A DNA stretch of 64,000 nucleotides from JAJEFO01 sp965209045. GTDB taxonomy: Bacteria > Pseudomonadota > Alphaproteobacteria > Rhodobacterales > Rhodobacteraceae. The notes beneath the pieces were generated by a model. That model saw nothing but the letters and a program-made list of their open reading frames with translations, was not told the DNA's origin and made no database searches. Numbering within the stretch: the stretch's first letter is position 1; the number at the start of each line of letters is the position of its first letter. Of this stretch, positions 34,785 to 43,812 are shown piece by piece. The DNA lies in NCBI GenBank assembly GCA_965209045.1, contig CBDBPW010000001.1, forward strand, positions 124,001-188,000, in the 5' to 3' direction. The position numbers were made by a program, and so were the translations under genes.

Positions 34785-36727
34785 TCGCGGCGTTTCGAAA
34801 GGTAGTCGTCCGTGGTTCGCGTTCGCGGCCGCTCGCCCATCGCCATCGGGCTGTCCTGGCTCAGGAACTGTGCCTTGACCCGGCAATCGTCACACATCTG
34901 TATCATGTTCAGCGCACCTTCTTCCTGGTACATGGAGTGCGACGACAGTCTCTCGGTTATGCGTTCAATGGTGGACCTTGAACCGAACAGGCTGCCGCAT
35001 TCGATGCAGGCGAACGGCTCTTCCTCGTTCAAGACGACCTGAGACAATGCCTCGTCGCCAAGATTGAGACGCGGCACCAGCGCGATGGCATCTTCAGGAC
35101 AAATGCTGGCGCAAAGCCCGCATTGCAAGCAGGCGTCTTCCTGAAACCGGACCTGTGGCAGGTCGGGATTGTCGCCAAGCGCCCCGGAAGGACAAAGCGA
35201 CACGCAGGAGAGACAAAGCGTGCACGCATCCGCATCGACCGAAATCACGCCGTAAGGGGCGCTGTCCGGCAGCGGAAGCGGCTCGACAGCGTCCGGACGC
35301 AACGCCTTCGCCGCCTGCCGGGCGATCTGCCGGCGCGTCCCCATGGGCCGGACCGGCTTGGTCAGTGCGGACGGCACCTCGGCATTGTACAGCGAATCCG
35401 AAAGCGCGTCGGCGTCGGAGGTGTCGATCAAGGACACCTTGTCGCCCGCGACCGCCCTGGCCAAGGCGGCCTCATGTTCCAGCACCGATCGGTCAGCCCC
35501 GGGTCCGGGCACGATGGCCACGTCGGCAAAGCCGGCAGCCAGCGCGGCGAGGGCCTCAGCATGCCCGAACGCGCCGACTGCCGGCATTTCCATCGGCACG
35601 ACATCCGCCGGCAAGCCCCGGCCATGCCGGGCGGAAAGCCTGATCAGTTCGGAACCGTGCCCGTCCACGACCAGAAGTCTCGGATCGGTTCCACCCGCGC
35701 CAAGAAACGCCTTTGCCAGCGTCTGGATCCGAAGGAACGAATGCTCGACCGGCGGCGCGTCGTACGAAATCGCGCCGGACGGGCAAAGCGAGGAGCATGC
35801 GCCACACCCTGCGCAAACCATCGGGTCAACGGTGACGTAGTCGCCCTCGGGAGCGATCGCGCCGGTCGGACAGGCATCGAGGCAACGCGAACATCCCACC
35901 TGGCCGGCCCTCGAATGGGCGCAGAGGATCGGCTCGACACGAGCGTAGAGCGGCTTCTCGAAAGTGCCGATCAGCTTGGCGGCATCGAACACGGCATCCA
36001 TGGAAGCCGTGACGCTTCCCGGGTCGGCGCGCAGGTAGCCTTCCCGCTTTTCATGGGCGGCAAAGAGCGGGGCCTGCCCGCTGAGATCGAGGATGATGTC
36101 GCACTCCGAGTGTGCGCCGTTGCGCGGTTCCGTCCATCGCCAGTTGCCGCGCCCGCCTGGCTGGATGCGGCTGAAGTGGTCGAACGACACCTTGAATGCA
36201 CCCAGGGCCCCGGACGCATTCCTTGTCTTCCCCCTGATCACGTCGAACTCGCGTTCCGGGGGCGGGTCGCTGTCATCCAGCTGCAGGACCGTGACACCGT
36301 GCGTGTCGGCAAGACGCCGGGCGGCGCCAAACGCGACATCACCGCTCCCGATGATCAGGCAAACGCCCTCGGACACCACGTCGACGGTCTTCGTCGACGC
36401 CGGTGGCATCGTGGCCGCTGCGACAAGCGCGGCCATCTTGGGACCGGTGTCCTTGTCGTCATCCGTCCAGCCGGCCCGGTCCCGCAGGTCGACGAATGCA
36501 GGGACCTCGGCATCCAGCTCCTCGGCAAGCTCCTCGAAGAACCGCATTTCCTGCCCGCAGCAGATCGTGCAGCCGCCCGCCGCGACTTCCCGCGCCGCGA
36601 TGTCCGCCTGCTCGGTGCACAGCGAGGTGTGGACCGGGGAGCACTCGACCCCGGTCGCGGCCTCGATCACGTCAGGCTGCAGTCGCTGCGACTTCGCGCA
36701 GTCGCAAAGGACCAGCTTGCTGGCCAA
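34778..36727 (-). CDS. Multi-[4Fe-4S] HdrA/MvhD-like protein of the FDH locus
   Basis: A 649-residue soluble protein. N-terminal Cys-rich HdrA-like part (LVLCDCAKSQ, GGCTICCGQE), a Rossmann-like loop GSGDVAFGAARRL (127-139), two ferredoxin sites (CSRCLDACP with an upstream Cys; CAGCGACSSLCP), a middle region like MvhD (350-410), a second ferredoxin pair (CTLCLSCVSLCP, CLQCGLCASICP) and a C-terminal CIECG ... CDDC zinc-like site. The TTG at 36727 is proposed as start because GGAAGGAGAGG lies just upstream; an ATG at 36799 is possible. It is divergent from DUF3305. Homologues accompany formate dehydrogenases of this type; an electron-transfer or maturation role is inferred. Confidence 0.8.
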   Translation of the reverse strand: MASKLVLCDCAKSQRLQPDVIEAATGVECSPVHTSLCTEQADIAAREVAAGGCTICCGQEMRFFEELAEELDAEVPAFVDLRDRAGWTDDDKDTGPKMAALVAAATMPPASTKTVDVVSEGVCLIIGSGDVAFGAARRLADTHGVTVLQLDDSDPPPEREFDVIRGKTRNASGALGAFKVSFDHFSRIQPGGRGNWRWTEPRNGAHSECDIILDLSGQAPLFAAHEKREGYLRADPGSVTASMDAVFDAAKLIGTFEKPLYARVEPILCAHSRAGQVGCSRCLDACPTGAIAPEGDYVTVDPMVCAGCGACSSLCPSGAISYDAPPVEHSFLRIQTLAKAFLGAGGTDPRLLVVDGHGSELIRLSARHGRGLPADVVPMEMPAVGAFGHAEALAALAAGFADVAIVPGPGADRSVLEHEAALARAVAGDKVSLIDTSDADALSDSLYNAEVPSALTKPVRPMGTRRQIARQAAKALRPDAVEPLPLPDSAPYGVISVDADACTLCLSCVSLCPSGALGDNPDLPQVRFQEDACLQCGLCASICPEDAIALVPRLNLGDEALSQVVLNEEEPFACIECGSLFGSRSTIERITERLSSHSMYQEEGALNMIQMCDDCRVKAQFLSQDSPMAMGERPRTRTTDDYLSKRRDH

Positions 36728-36856
36728 CGTCCTCTCCTTCCTCGACAATCGGCCGGTGACACACTCACGCCTTCCGGCCAGACTAGACATGTTTGGCACC
36801 GAACGTAAACTGCGGTTCGCAAGGCACTTGATCGAACAGGACGCACGCGAGGACGA

Positions 36857-37417
36857 ATGTACATCAATCCGGCGAAATACGAGGTCTTGTCCCTAGGGAT
36901 TGTGCTGCGCCGGGCGCCGGGAGTGACCCGCTGGAAGAAATGGTCCTGGAAGGCGGTCGCGGTCCTGCCGGGCGCCGGACCGGGCGACTGGCGCGAAATG
37001 CGGCGCGAGGGCGACTGGGTCGAATACCATGCGGCCACCGTATCGCTGGACCTTCATGGCGCGGAGACCGAGGCCTACAAGAACGCGCTTTCGGACAGCC
37101 GGCCAAGCGTCTTTGTCGTGATGCGGGAGGATGCAGGCTCGGATGACGATCGACCGGCCGTCCTGCTGGTCACGGCTTCGCCTTACGAGGCGCAGGACTA
37201 CGCCGACAGCGGCGAGGAGATCGTCGAGAAGGTGCCGATGCCGCCGGGGCTTGTCGCCTGGGTGCGGGATTTCGTCGAACGGCATCACGTCGAGGAAGAG
37301 TTCGTGAAGCGCAAGCGGGACAGGAAACGCATCGACCTTGTTGAGGACGGCGTCGGCGATGCGCGCATACACCAGGACGCCGATGTCTATCGCGCCCCGA
37401 AAAGGCGCCTGCAATGA
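36857..37417 (+). CDS. DUF3305 protein
   Basis: A 186-residue protein of DUF3305, found next to DUF3306 and molybdenum formate dehydrogenases. The family core is visible in the N-terminal half: LGIVLRRAPGVTRWKKWSWK, then LPGAG and EYHAATVSLDLH. The C-terminus is rich in charged residues. Function is unknown; FDH maturation is likely from context. It starts at an ATG after GAGGACGA and its stop overlaps the DUF3306 start by 4 bases. Confidence 0.85.
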   Translation: MYINPAKYEVLSLGIVLRRAPGVTRWKKWSWKAVAVLPGAGPGDWREMRREGDWVEYHAATVSLDLHGAETEAYKNALSDSRPSVFVVMREDAGSDDDRPAVLLVTASPYEAQDYADSGEEIVEKVPMPPGLVAWVRDFVERHHVEEEFVKRKRDRKRIDLVEDGVGDARIHQDADVYRAPKRRLQ

Positions 37418-38037
37418 ACGACTTCTGGGAACGTCGGAAGGCGGCGGTGCGCGCCGAGGAGGCGGCGGAGGAACGCGCGAAGAGCGCCGCCGACGAGGCT
37501 GAAGAACAGGCCAGGCTCAGCGAGAAGTCCGACGAGGAGGTTCTCCGTGAACTCGACCTGCCCGATCCCGACAGCCTGGCCGCGGGCGACGACTTCTCGA
37601 TCTTCCTGAAGAAGACCGTCCCGGAACGGATCCGCATTCGTGCCCTCCGCCGCCTCTGGACGACGAATCCGCTGCTTGCCAACCTCGACGGCCTCGTCGA
37701 CTACGGCGAGGACTTTACCGACGCGGCGACCGTCATCGAGAGCCTGCAAACCGCCTACCGGGTCGGCGAAGGCATGGCCCGGCACGTTGCGGAAATGGCC
37801 AGGCAGGCAGAGGCTGCAACGGATGACGAGGAGACGGACGCGAGCGAATCACCTGCGGAAGATCCGGCAGATGCCGAGGCGGATGAAGTACCCGACAATT
37901 TGCCTCGGAATCAGATCGCGCCGGCAATCGAGGAATGTGAGCAAGATTCGCGAATTATCGCCGAAAAAAGCGAAAGAAATGGTGTCAAACCGCGCCGCAT
38001 GAGTTACCATTTCGATGAACGACAGTCATCGAAGTGA
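37414..38037 (+). CDS. DUF3306 protein
   Basis: A 207-residue protein of DUF3306. It opens with MNDFWERRKAAVRAEEA, a charged coiled-coil-like stretch, then the conserved LRRLWTTNPLLANLDGLVDYGEDFTD core (about 82-110). The C-terminal tail is acidic, of low complexity and less GC-rich than the rest. It is coupled to DUF3305 by a 4-base overlap, and torD follows 15 bases later. Role unknown; FDH accessory protein by context. Confidence 0.87.
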   Translation: MNDFWERRKAAVRAEEAAEERAKSAADEAEEQARLSEKSDEEVLRELDLPDPDSLAAGDDFSIFLKKTVPERIRIRALRRLWTTNPLLANLDGLVDYGEDFTDAATVIESLQTAYRVGEGMARHVAEMARQAEAATDDEETDASESPAEDPADAEADEVPDNLPRNQIAPAIEECEQDSRIIAEKSERNGVKPRRMSYHFDERQSSK

Positions 38038-38052
38038 AGGTAACCGGTTTCG

Positions 38053-38661
38053 ATGAACGCGATGGATCGCACCATTGAAGTGCCTGAAGAGGATCGCCTC
38101 CGTGCGGATCTCTACAACTTCCTCGGCCTTGTCCTTGCCCGCCCTCCCGACCAGACGCTTCTGGACCAGACCGCCGGACTGTCCGGCGACGCCACCGAAA
38201 TCGGCCAGGCGATCGGAGCGCTGGCCACCATTGCCCGGTGCTCCAATCCCAAGAGCGTGGAAGCGGAGTTCAACAGGCTGTTCATCGGCCTGGGGCGGGG
38301 CGAACTGCTGCCATACGCGAGCTACTACATGACAGGCTTCCTGAACGAGAAGCCGCTGGCGTCGCTGCGCAGCGACCTGGCTTCGCATGGCATTGCAAGG
38401 TCGGAGAACGTGTTTGAACCGGAAGACAACATCGCGTCTCTGATGGAAGTGATGGGTGCGCTGATCGTCGGACGGTTCGGGGCACCGACGCCGCTGGACG
38501 TGCAGCGGGACTTCTTCAACCAGCACATCGCCCCATGGGCCTGCCACTGCTTTGCCGATCTCGAGGCGGCAAGGAGCTCGGTGCTGTACGCAGCGGTGGG
38601 ACGGCTTGGGCGGTTGTTCATGGAAATTGAAACCGAAGGGTTTCGTCTCAGCGCCGCATGA
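38053..38661 (+). CDS. TorD/DmsD-family molybdoenzyme chaperone
   Basis: A 202-residue all-helical chaperone of the TorD/DmsD family, which binds the twin-arginine signal of a molybdoenzyme and supports cofactor insertion. The family signature region is LPYASYYMTGFLNEKPL followed by EPEDNIASLMEVMGAL, close to the conserved E(P)xDHI core with Asn for His, and HIAPWACHCFADLE. Its client is very probably FdhA, encoded 360 bases downstream with a Tat signal. The start follows AAGGTAACC. Confidence 0.88.
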   Translation: MNAMDRTIEVPEEDRLRADLYNFLGLVLARPPDQTLLDQTAGLSGDATEIGQAIGALATIARCSNPKSVEAEFNRLFIGLGRGELLPYASYYMTGFLNEKPLASLRSDLASHGIARSENVFEPEDNIASLMEVMGALIVGRFGAPTPLDVQRDFFNQHIAPWACHCFADLEAARSSVLYAAVGRLGRLFMEIETEGFRLSAA

Positions 38662-38718
38662 GGCGCGAAAACTGATCTGGCGAGCTATCGCCACGGCGAA
38701 AGGAAGGAGGACTTTCAC

Positions 38719-38907
38719 ATGACCGACAAACCCGAAGAGGGTACCAGCCGTCGGGACTTCCTGAAGATGGCGGGAACTGCGGCACCGGCTGCGGCAGTTG
38801 TCATCGCCTCGGGGACTTCGGCGGAAGCGGCCCAGCCTGACCTGTCCTCTGACAGGCTTCAGGACACGGCGCATACCCGCGCCTACTACGACAGCGCCCG
38901 GTTCTAG
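38719..38907 (+). CDS. Formate dehydrogenase region TAT-target small protein
   Basis: A 62-residue peptide that is nearly all twin-arginine signal: TSRRDFLKMAGTAAPAAAVV, then a short tail ending YYDSARF. This matches the TIGR02811 family, small Tat targets encoded beside formate dehydrogenase. A strong GGAAGGAGG site precedes the ATG. It may be a small exported subunit or a membrane anchor; the role is unknown. Confidence 0.85.
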   Translation: MTDKPEEGTSRRDFLKMAGTAAPAAAVVIASGTSAEAAQPDLSSDRLQDTAHTRAYYDSARF

Positions 38908-39022
38908 GACCGGACGCTGCCGTCACTGCCCGGCCTCGGTTGCGTGACGCCCACTGGCCGGCGCATTCGAAAACAACCCAGCACGCATGCGGGACTGCCC
39001 GCAGCCAGCAAGGGAGAATGAC

Positions 39023-41917
39023 ATGCTAAGGAAGAAGACCAACGGGATTGCGCGACGCTCCCAGCGGACTGGAATCCTGAACCAAGTCGCCGAAACCTTC
39101 ATTGACCGGCGCACTTTCCTCAGAAATTCGGGCCTGGCGATCGGCGGACTGACGGCAATCGCCGCCACGGGAGGCTCGGTCACGAAGGCCGAAGCCGCGA
39201 CGGGCACTGGCGCGGTCGAGCTGCGCAAGTCCGTTTGCACGCACTGCTCGGTCGGTTGCTCGGTCATCGCCGAGGTGCAGAACGGCGTCTGGACCGGCCA
39301 GGAGCCGGGATGGGACAGCCCGTTCAATCTCGGGGCCCATTGCGCCAAGGGCGCGGCGGTCCGCGAACACGCCCACGGCGAGCGGCGGCTGAAGTACCCG
39401 ATGAAGAAGGAGAACGGCGAATGGGTTCGCATCTCCTGGGATCAGGCCATCAACGAGATCGGCGATGGCATGATGCAGATCCGGGACGAAAGCGGCCCGG
39501 ACAGCGTCTACTGGCTGGGTTCGGCAAAGTACAACAACGAACAGGCCTACCTGTTCCGGAAGTTCGCCGCCTACTGGGGCACGAACAACGTCGACCACCA
39601 GGCGCGAATCTGCCACTCCACGACGGTTGCAGGCGTAGCGAACACATGGGGCTACGGCGCCATGACCAACAGCTACAACGACATCCACAACTCCCGGGCG
39701 ATCTTCCTCATCGGCGGCAACCCCGCCGAGGCGCACCCGGTCTCGCTCCTGCACGTCCTCAGGGCGAAGGAGCAGAACAACGCGCCCCTGATCGTCTGCG
39801 ACCCGCGCTTCACGCGCACCGCGGCCCATGCTGACGAATATGTCCGCTTCAGGCCCGGCTCGGACGTCGCCCTGGTCTGGGGGATCCTCTGGCACATCTT
39901 CGAGAACGGCTGGGAGGACAAGGAGTTCATCCGGACGCGGGTCTGGGGCATGGACCAGATTCGGGAAGAGGTGGCCAAGTGGACGCCCGATGAAGTCGAA
40001 CGCGTGACCGGCACTCCCGGTTCGCAACTGCGCCGCGTGGCCTTCACGATGGCCAACAACCGTCCGGGCACCGTGATCTGGTGCATGGGCGGGACCCAGC
40101 ACACCAACGGCAACAACAACACGCGGGCATACTGCGTGCTGCAGCTGGCCCTTGGCAACATGGGCACCACGGGCGGCGGCACCAACATCTTCCGCGGCCA
40201 CGACAACGTGCAGGGCGCCACCGATCTTGGCGTGCTCTCGCACACGCTGCCTGGCTACTACGGGCTGTCGGCCGGTGCCTGGGCGCACTGGGCGCGGGTC
40301 TGGGGAGAGGATCTTGACTGGCTCAAGAACCAGTTCGCCACCGTCAAGGGAGCGGACGGCAAGGACAAGAACCTGATGAACCTGACCGGCATTCCGGTGA
40401 GCCGCTGGATCGACGGCGTTCTTGAAGACCCGGACAACACGGACAACCCCGACAGGGTTCGCGCCATGGTGCTCTGGGGCCATGCGCCGAACTCCCAGAC
40501 GCGGATGAAGGAGATGAAGACCGCGATGGAAATGCTGGACATGCTGGTCGTCATCGACCCGTATCCGACCGTTTCCGCCGTGCTTCACGACCGGACCGAC
40601 GGGGTCTACCTGCTGCCCGCGTGCACGCAGTTCGAAACCCACGGCTCGGTCACGGCCTCGAACCGGTCGCTCCAGTGGCGCGAAAAGGTGGTCGACCCGC
40701 TCTTCGAATCCAAGTCGGACCAGGAGATCATCGGCCTCTTCGCCAGGAAGTTCGGCTGGCACGACCGCTTCTTCCGCAACATCGCGATCGAGGCGGACGG
40801 CGTGACCCCGAACATCGAGGACACGACCCGCGAGTTCAACTCAGGCATGTGGACGGTCGGCTACACCGGCCAAAGCCCGGAGCGGATCAAGCTCCACATG
40901 GCCAACCAGCACACGTTCGACAAGACGACGCTGAGGGCCGTGGGCGGGCCGGCTGACGGGGACTACTACGGCATGCCCTGGCCGTGCTGGGGCACCGCCG
41001 AGATGAACCATCCCGGCACGCCGAACCTCTACGACATGTCCAAGCCGGTCGCTGACGGCGGATTGTGCTTCCGGGCCCGGTTCGGTGTTGAACGGGACGG
41101 CGACAACCTGCTTGCCGAGGGCGTGTTCAATCCGGGTTCGGAAATCCAGGACGGCTATCCCGAGTTCACCATGCAGATGCTGATGGACCTTGGATGGGAC
41201 GGCGACCTGACAGCCGAGGAACGTGCCGCCATTGACGCGGTGGCAGGTCCCAAGACCAACTGGAAGACCGACCTCTCGGGCGGCATTCAGCGGGTCGCCA
41301 TCAAGCACGGCTGCGCACCCTTCGGGAACGCGAAGGCCCGTGCGGTTGTCTGGACCTTCCCCGATCCGGTGCCGCTGCACCGCGAGCCGCTCTACACGAA
41401 CCGGCGGGATCTTGTGGCGGACTATCCGACCTACGAGGACCGCAAGTTCTATCGCCTTCCGACGATGTATGCGTCGATCCAGAAGAACGACTTCTCGAAG
41501 GATTACCCGTTGATCCTGACTTCGGGTCGTCTGGTCGAGTACGAAGGCGGCGGCGACGAGAGCCGGTCCAACCCCTGGCTCGCTGAACTGCAGCAGGACA
41601 TGTTCGTGGAGATCAACCCGAGGGATGCCAACGACCTCGGCGTTCGCGACGGTGCGCAGGTCTGGGTGGAAGGCGCAGAAGGCGCGAAGGTCAAGGTGAT
41701 GGCCATGGTCACGAGGAGGGTGGGCGAAGGCGTGGTCTTCATGCCCTTCCATTTCGGCGGCCATTTCGAAGGCGAGGATCTGCGAGGCAAGTACCCCGAC
41801 GGGGCCGACCCCTACGTTCTGGGCGAAAGCAGCAACACCGCGCAGACCTACGGCTATGACTCGGTAACCCAGATGCAGGAGACCAAGTGCACTCTCTGCA
41901 AGATCTGGTCAGCGTAA
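39023..41917 (+). CDS. fdhA: Formate dehydrogenase catalytic subunit alpha
   Basis: A 964-residue molybdopterin oxidoreductase oxidising formate to CO2. Tat signal DRRTFLRNSG (28-37) shows export to the periplasm. The N-terminal [4Fe-4S] site uses C72, C75, C79 and C107 (CTHCSVGC, HCAKG). The Mo or W ligand position is C197 in QARICHSTTVAG, a Cys-type enzyme and not a selenocysteine one. The C-terminal MoCo-binding domain (LILTSGRLVEYEGGG onward) is complete. The ATG at 39023 follows AAGGGAGAA; a frame extension to 38987 is not supported. The beta and gamma subunit genes follow. Confidence 0.95.
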   Translation: MLRKKTNGIARRSQRTGILNQVAETFIDRRTFLRNSGLAIGGLTAIAATGGSVTKAEAATGTGAVELRKSVCTHCSVGCSVIAEVQNGVWTGQEPGWDSPFNLGAHCAKGAAVREHAHGERRLKYPMKKENGEWVRISWDQAINEIGDGMMQIRDESGPDSVYWLGSAKYNNEQAYLFRKFAAYWGTNNVDHQARICHSTTVAGVANTWGYGAMTNSYNDIHNSRAIFLIGGNPAEAHPVSLLHVLRAKEQNNAPLIVCDPRFTRTAAHADEYVRFRPGSDVALVWGILWHIFENGWEDKEFIRTRVWGMDQIREEVAKWTPDEVERVTGTPGSQLRRVAFTMANNRPGTVIWCMGGTQHTNGNNNTRAYCVLQLALGNMGTTGGGTNIFRGHDNVQGATDLGVLSHTLPGYYGLSAGAWAHWARVWGEDLDWLKNQFATVKGADGKDKNLMNLTGIPVSRWIDGVLEDPDNTDNPDRVRAMVLWGHAPNSQTRMKEMKTAMEMLDMLVVIDPYPTVSAVLHDRTDGVYLLPACTQFETHGSVTASNRSLQWREKVVDPLFESKSDQEIIGLFARKFGWHDRFFRNIAIEADGVTPNIEDTTREFNSGMWTVGYTGQSPERIKLHMANQHTFDKTTLRAVGGPADGDYYGMPWPCWGTAEMNHPGTPNLYDMSKPVADGGLCFRARFGVERDGDNLLAEGVFNPGSEIQDGYPEFTMQMLMDLGWDGDLTAEERAAIDAVAGPKTNWKTDLSGGIQRVAIKHGCAPFGNAKARAVVWTFPDPVPLHREPLYTNRRDLVADYPTYEDRKFYRLPTMYASIQKNDFSKDYPLILTSGRLVEYEGGGDESRSNPWLAELQQDMFVEINPRDANDLGVRDGAQVWVEGAEGAKVKVMAMVTRRVGEGVVFMPFHFGGHFEGEDLRGKYPDGADPYVLGESSNTAQTYGYDSVTQMQETKCTLCKIWSA

Positions 41918-41931
41918 GGAGGAAAACAGAC

Positions 41932-42528
41932 ATGGGAGCTAGAGTAAGGTTTCTCTGCGACGCCGAGCGCTGCATCGAGTGCAACGCCTGCGTCACGGCC
42001 TGCAAGAACGAGAACGAGGTGCCTTGGGGCATCAACCGTCGGCGGGTGGTGACAATCCAGGACGGCACGCCGGGAGAAAGATCGATCTCGGTGGCCTGCA
42101 TGCACTGCTCGGATGCGCCCTGCATGGCGGTGTGCCCGGTCGATTGCTTCTACCAGAACGAAGAAGGGATCGTGCTGCATTCGAAGGACCTCTGCATCGG
42201 CTGCGGCTACTGCTTCTACGCCTGCCCGTTCGGCGCGCCGCAATTCCCGCAAGCAGGGAACTTCGGCAGCCGCGGCAAGATGGACAAGTGCACCTTCTGC
42301 GCCGGCGGACCGGAGGACAATCACTCGACCGCCGAGTTCGCCAAGTATGGCCGCAACCGGATCGCGGAAGGCAAGCTGCCGATCTGCGCCGAGATGTGTG
42401 CCACCAAGGCGCTCCTGGCGGGCGACGGAGATGTCGTCTCGGCAATTTACCGCGAGCGCGTTGTGTCCCGCGGCTTTGGCTCGGGCGCCTGGGGCTGGGG
42501 CACGGCCTACGAAGCCAAGGGCGGCTGA
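41932..42528 (+). CDS. fdhB: Formate dehydrogenase Fe-S subunit beta
   Basis: A 198-residue electron-transfer subunit. Cys motifs for four [4Fe-4S] clusters are visible: CIECNACVTACK, CMHCSDAPCMAVCP, CIGCGYCFYACP, and CTFC paired with ICAEMC. No membrane helix is seen, unlike FdnH of E. coli, so it should dock on the gamma subunit. GGAGG precedes the ATG, 14 bases after the fdhA stop. A hairpin lies between it and fdhC. Confidence 0.94.
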   Translation: MGARVRFLCDAERCIECNACVTACKNENEVPWGINRRRVVTIQDGTPGERSISVACMHCSDAPCMAVCPVDCFYQNEEGIVLHSKDLCIGCGYCFYACPFGAPQFPQAGNFGSRGKMDKCTFCAGGPEDNHSTAEFAKYGRNRIAEGKLPICAEMCATKALLAGDGDVVSAIYRERVVSRGFGSGAWGWGTAYEAKGG

Positions 42529-42540
42529 CGCCGTTCACGG

Positions 42541-42562
42541 GGCGGCCCGTGCCAGGGCCGCC
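42541..42562 (+). terminator. Intercistronic hairpin between fdhB and fdhC
   Basis: GGCGGCCC and GGGCCGCC form a perfect 8-base stem with a 6-base loop, 12 bases after the fdhB stop. There is no T tract, so it is more likely an mRNA-processing or stability element than a full terminator. Confidence 0.5.
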
Positions 42563-42606
42563 TCCCCTCATTTCAACGGCCGCCTACGATCCGGAGGATT
42601 GCCGAC

Positions 42607-43812
42607 GTGCTGCGTTTGCTCGTTTTTGCATTGATTCTTGCCTTTGGCCTCGGCGCACCCGCCATGGGTCAGGACGGCATGGAGCCTGATCGCAGGGCCA
42701 CCGGAGGGGCGCAGACGCTGGAGGACATCCTGGCGCGCCAGCGCGGCGAAGCGATCAACGACGCCTTTCGCAGGGAAAACACGGGCAACCCGGACATCGC
42801 CGCGGGTCTCGCACAGCAACTCGGGACGTTGGGCGGCTCTTCTGATCCTGAACTCTGGCGCGCGCTGCGCTTTGGCTCCGTGGACGTGACGGTCTCGTCC
42901 GGCGGCGAGGTCGCTGCGGTGCTGGTGCAGGACGGCGGGATGTGGTGGCTTGATTTTCGGCGAACGACCCTCAAGGACTGGGGTGGCTACTTCCTGCTTG
43001 GCGTGATCGGGGCCCTGGTTGCATTCTTCCTCTTGCGAGGACGCATACGGATCGATGCACCCAAGACCGGACGGACCGTTGTTCGATTCCAGGCGATCGA
43101 GCGTTTCTCCCATTGGCTGCTGGCCGGATCGTTCATTCTCCTGGGACTTACGGGACTGCTGTCGCTCTTCGGACGCACGGTGCTGATTCCAGCCTTCGGG
43201 CACGAGGCAAATTCGTTCATACTCCTTGCGAGCAAGTGGGTTCACAACAACGCGGCCTGGGCCTTCATGGTCGGGCTGGTCATGATTTTCGCCTTCTGGG
43301 TCTGGCACAACCTGCCCGACCGGACCGACCTGAAGTGGATCGCGCAGTTCGGCGGCATCATCGGCTCGAAACACCCCCCGGCCAGGAAGTTCAATGCCGG
43401 CCAAAAGGTGATCTTCTGGTCGGTCGTGATCCTTGGCGCGTCGATCTCGGCTTCGGGACTGTCACTGCTCTTCCCGTTCGAGATTCCAATGTTCGCCAAG
43501 ACCTTTGCGATCCTCAACGACCTGGGGATCACCGGGTTGCTGGGACTTGATCCATTGCCTACGGAACTGGCGCCGCAGGAAGAGATGCAATATGCCCAGC
43601 TATGGCACGCCATTGTCTCGTTCGTCCTCATGGGCATCATAATCGCGCACATCTATATCGGCTCGCTCGGCATGGAGGGCGCGTTCGACGCCATGGGAAC
43701 CGGCGAGGTGGACGAGGCGTGGGCACATCAGCACCACTCGATCTGGCTCGAGGACGTGAAGGCCGCTGAACAGGTTGAGCGCGCAGCAGGTGACGCGACC
43801 GCGGCCGAATAG
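42607..43812 (+). CDS. fdhC: Formate dehydrogenase cytochrome b subunit gamma
   Basis: A 401-residue membrane subunit carrying b hemes and the quinone site. A signal-like helix (1-20) and about 95 residues of N-terminal periplasmic domain precede the four-helix cytochrome b core. Heme-type His residues lie in RFSHWLLAG, KWVHNN, QLWHAI and AHIYIGSLGMEGAF. The GTG at 42607 is the start, with CCGGAGGATT upstream. The long N-terminal domain is typical of this FDH class. It ends directly before the WD40-cytochrome gene, probably cotranscribed. Confidence 0.93.
   Translation: MLRLLVFALILAFGLGAPAMGQDGMEPDRRATGGAQTLEDILARQRGEAINDAFRRENTGNPDIAAGLAQQLGTLGGSSDPELWRALRFGSVDVTVSSGGEVAAVLVQDGGMWWLDFRRTTLKDWGGYFLLGVIGALVAFFLLRGRIRIDAPKTGRTVVRFQAIERFSHWLLAGSFILLGLTGLLSLFGRTVLIPAFGHEANSFILLASKWVHNNAAWAFMVGLVMIFAFWVWHNLPDRTDLKWIAQFGGIIGSKHPPARKFNAGQKVIFWSVVILGASISASGLSLLFPFEIPMFAKTFAILNDLGITGLLGLDPLPTELAPQEEMQYAQLWHAIVSFVLMGIIIAHIYIGSLGMEGAFDAMGTGEVDEAWAHQHHSIWLEDVKAAEQVERAAGDATAAE

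Noticed and set aside
35123..36808. A 561-codon plus-strand frame
   Set aside because: Antisense to the multi-ferredoxin gene, whose repeated CxxCxxCxxxCP motifs are decisive.
39023..41917. Selenocysteine (in-frame TGA) in formate dehydrogenase
   Set aside because: The metal-ligand position is encoded by TGC (C197), and the frame has no internal stop.
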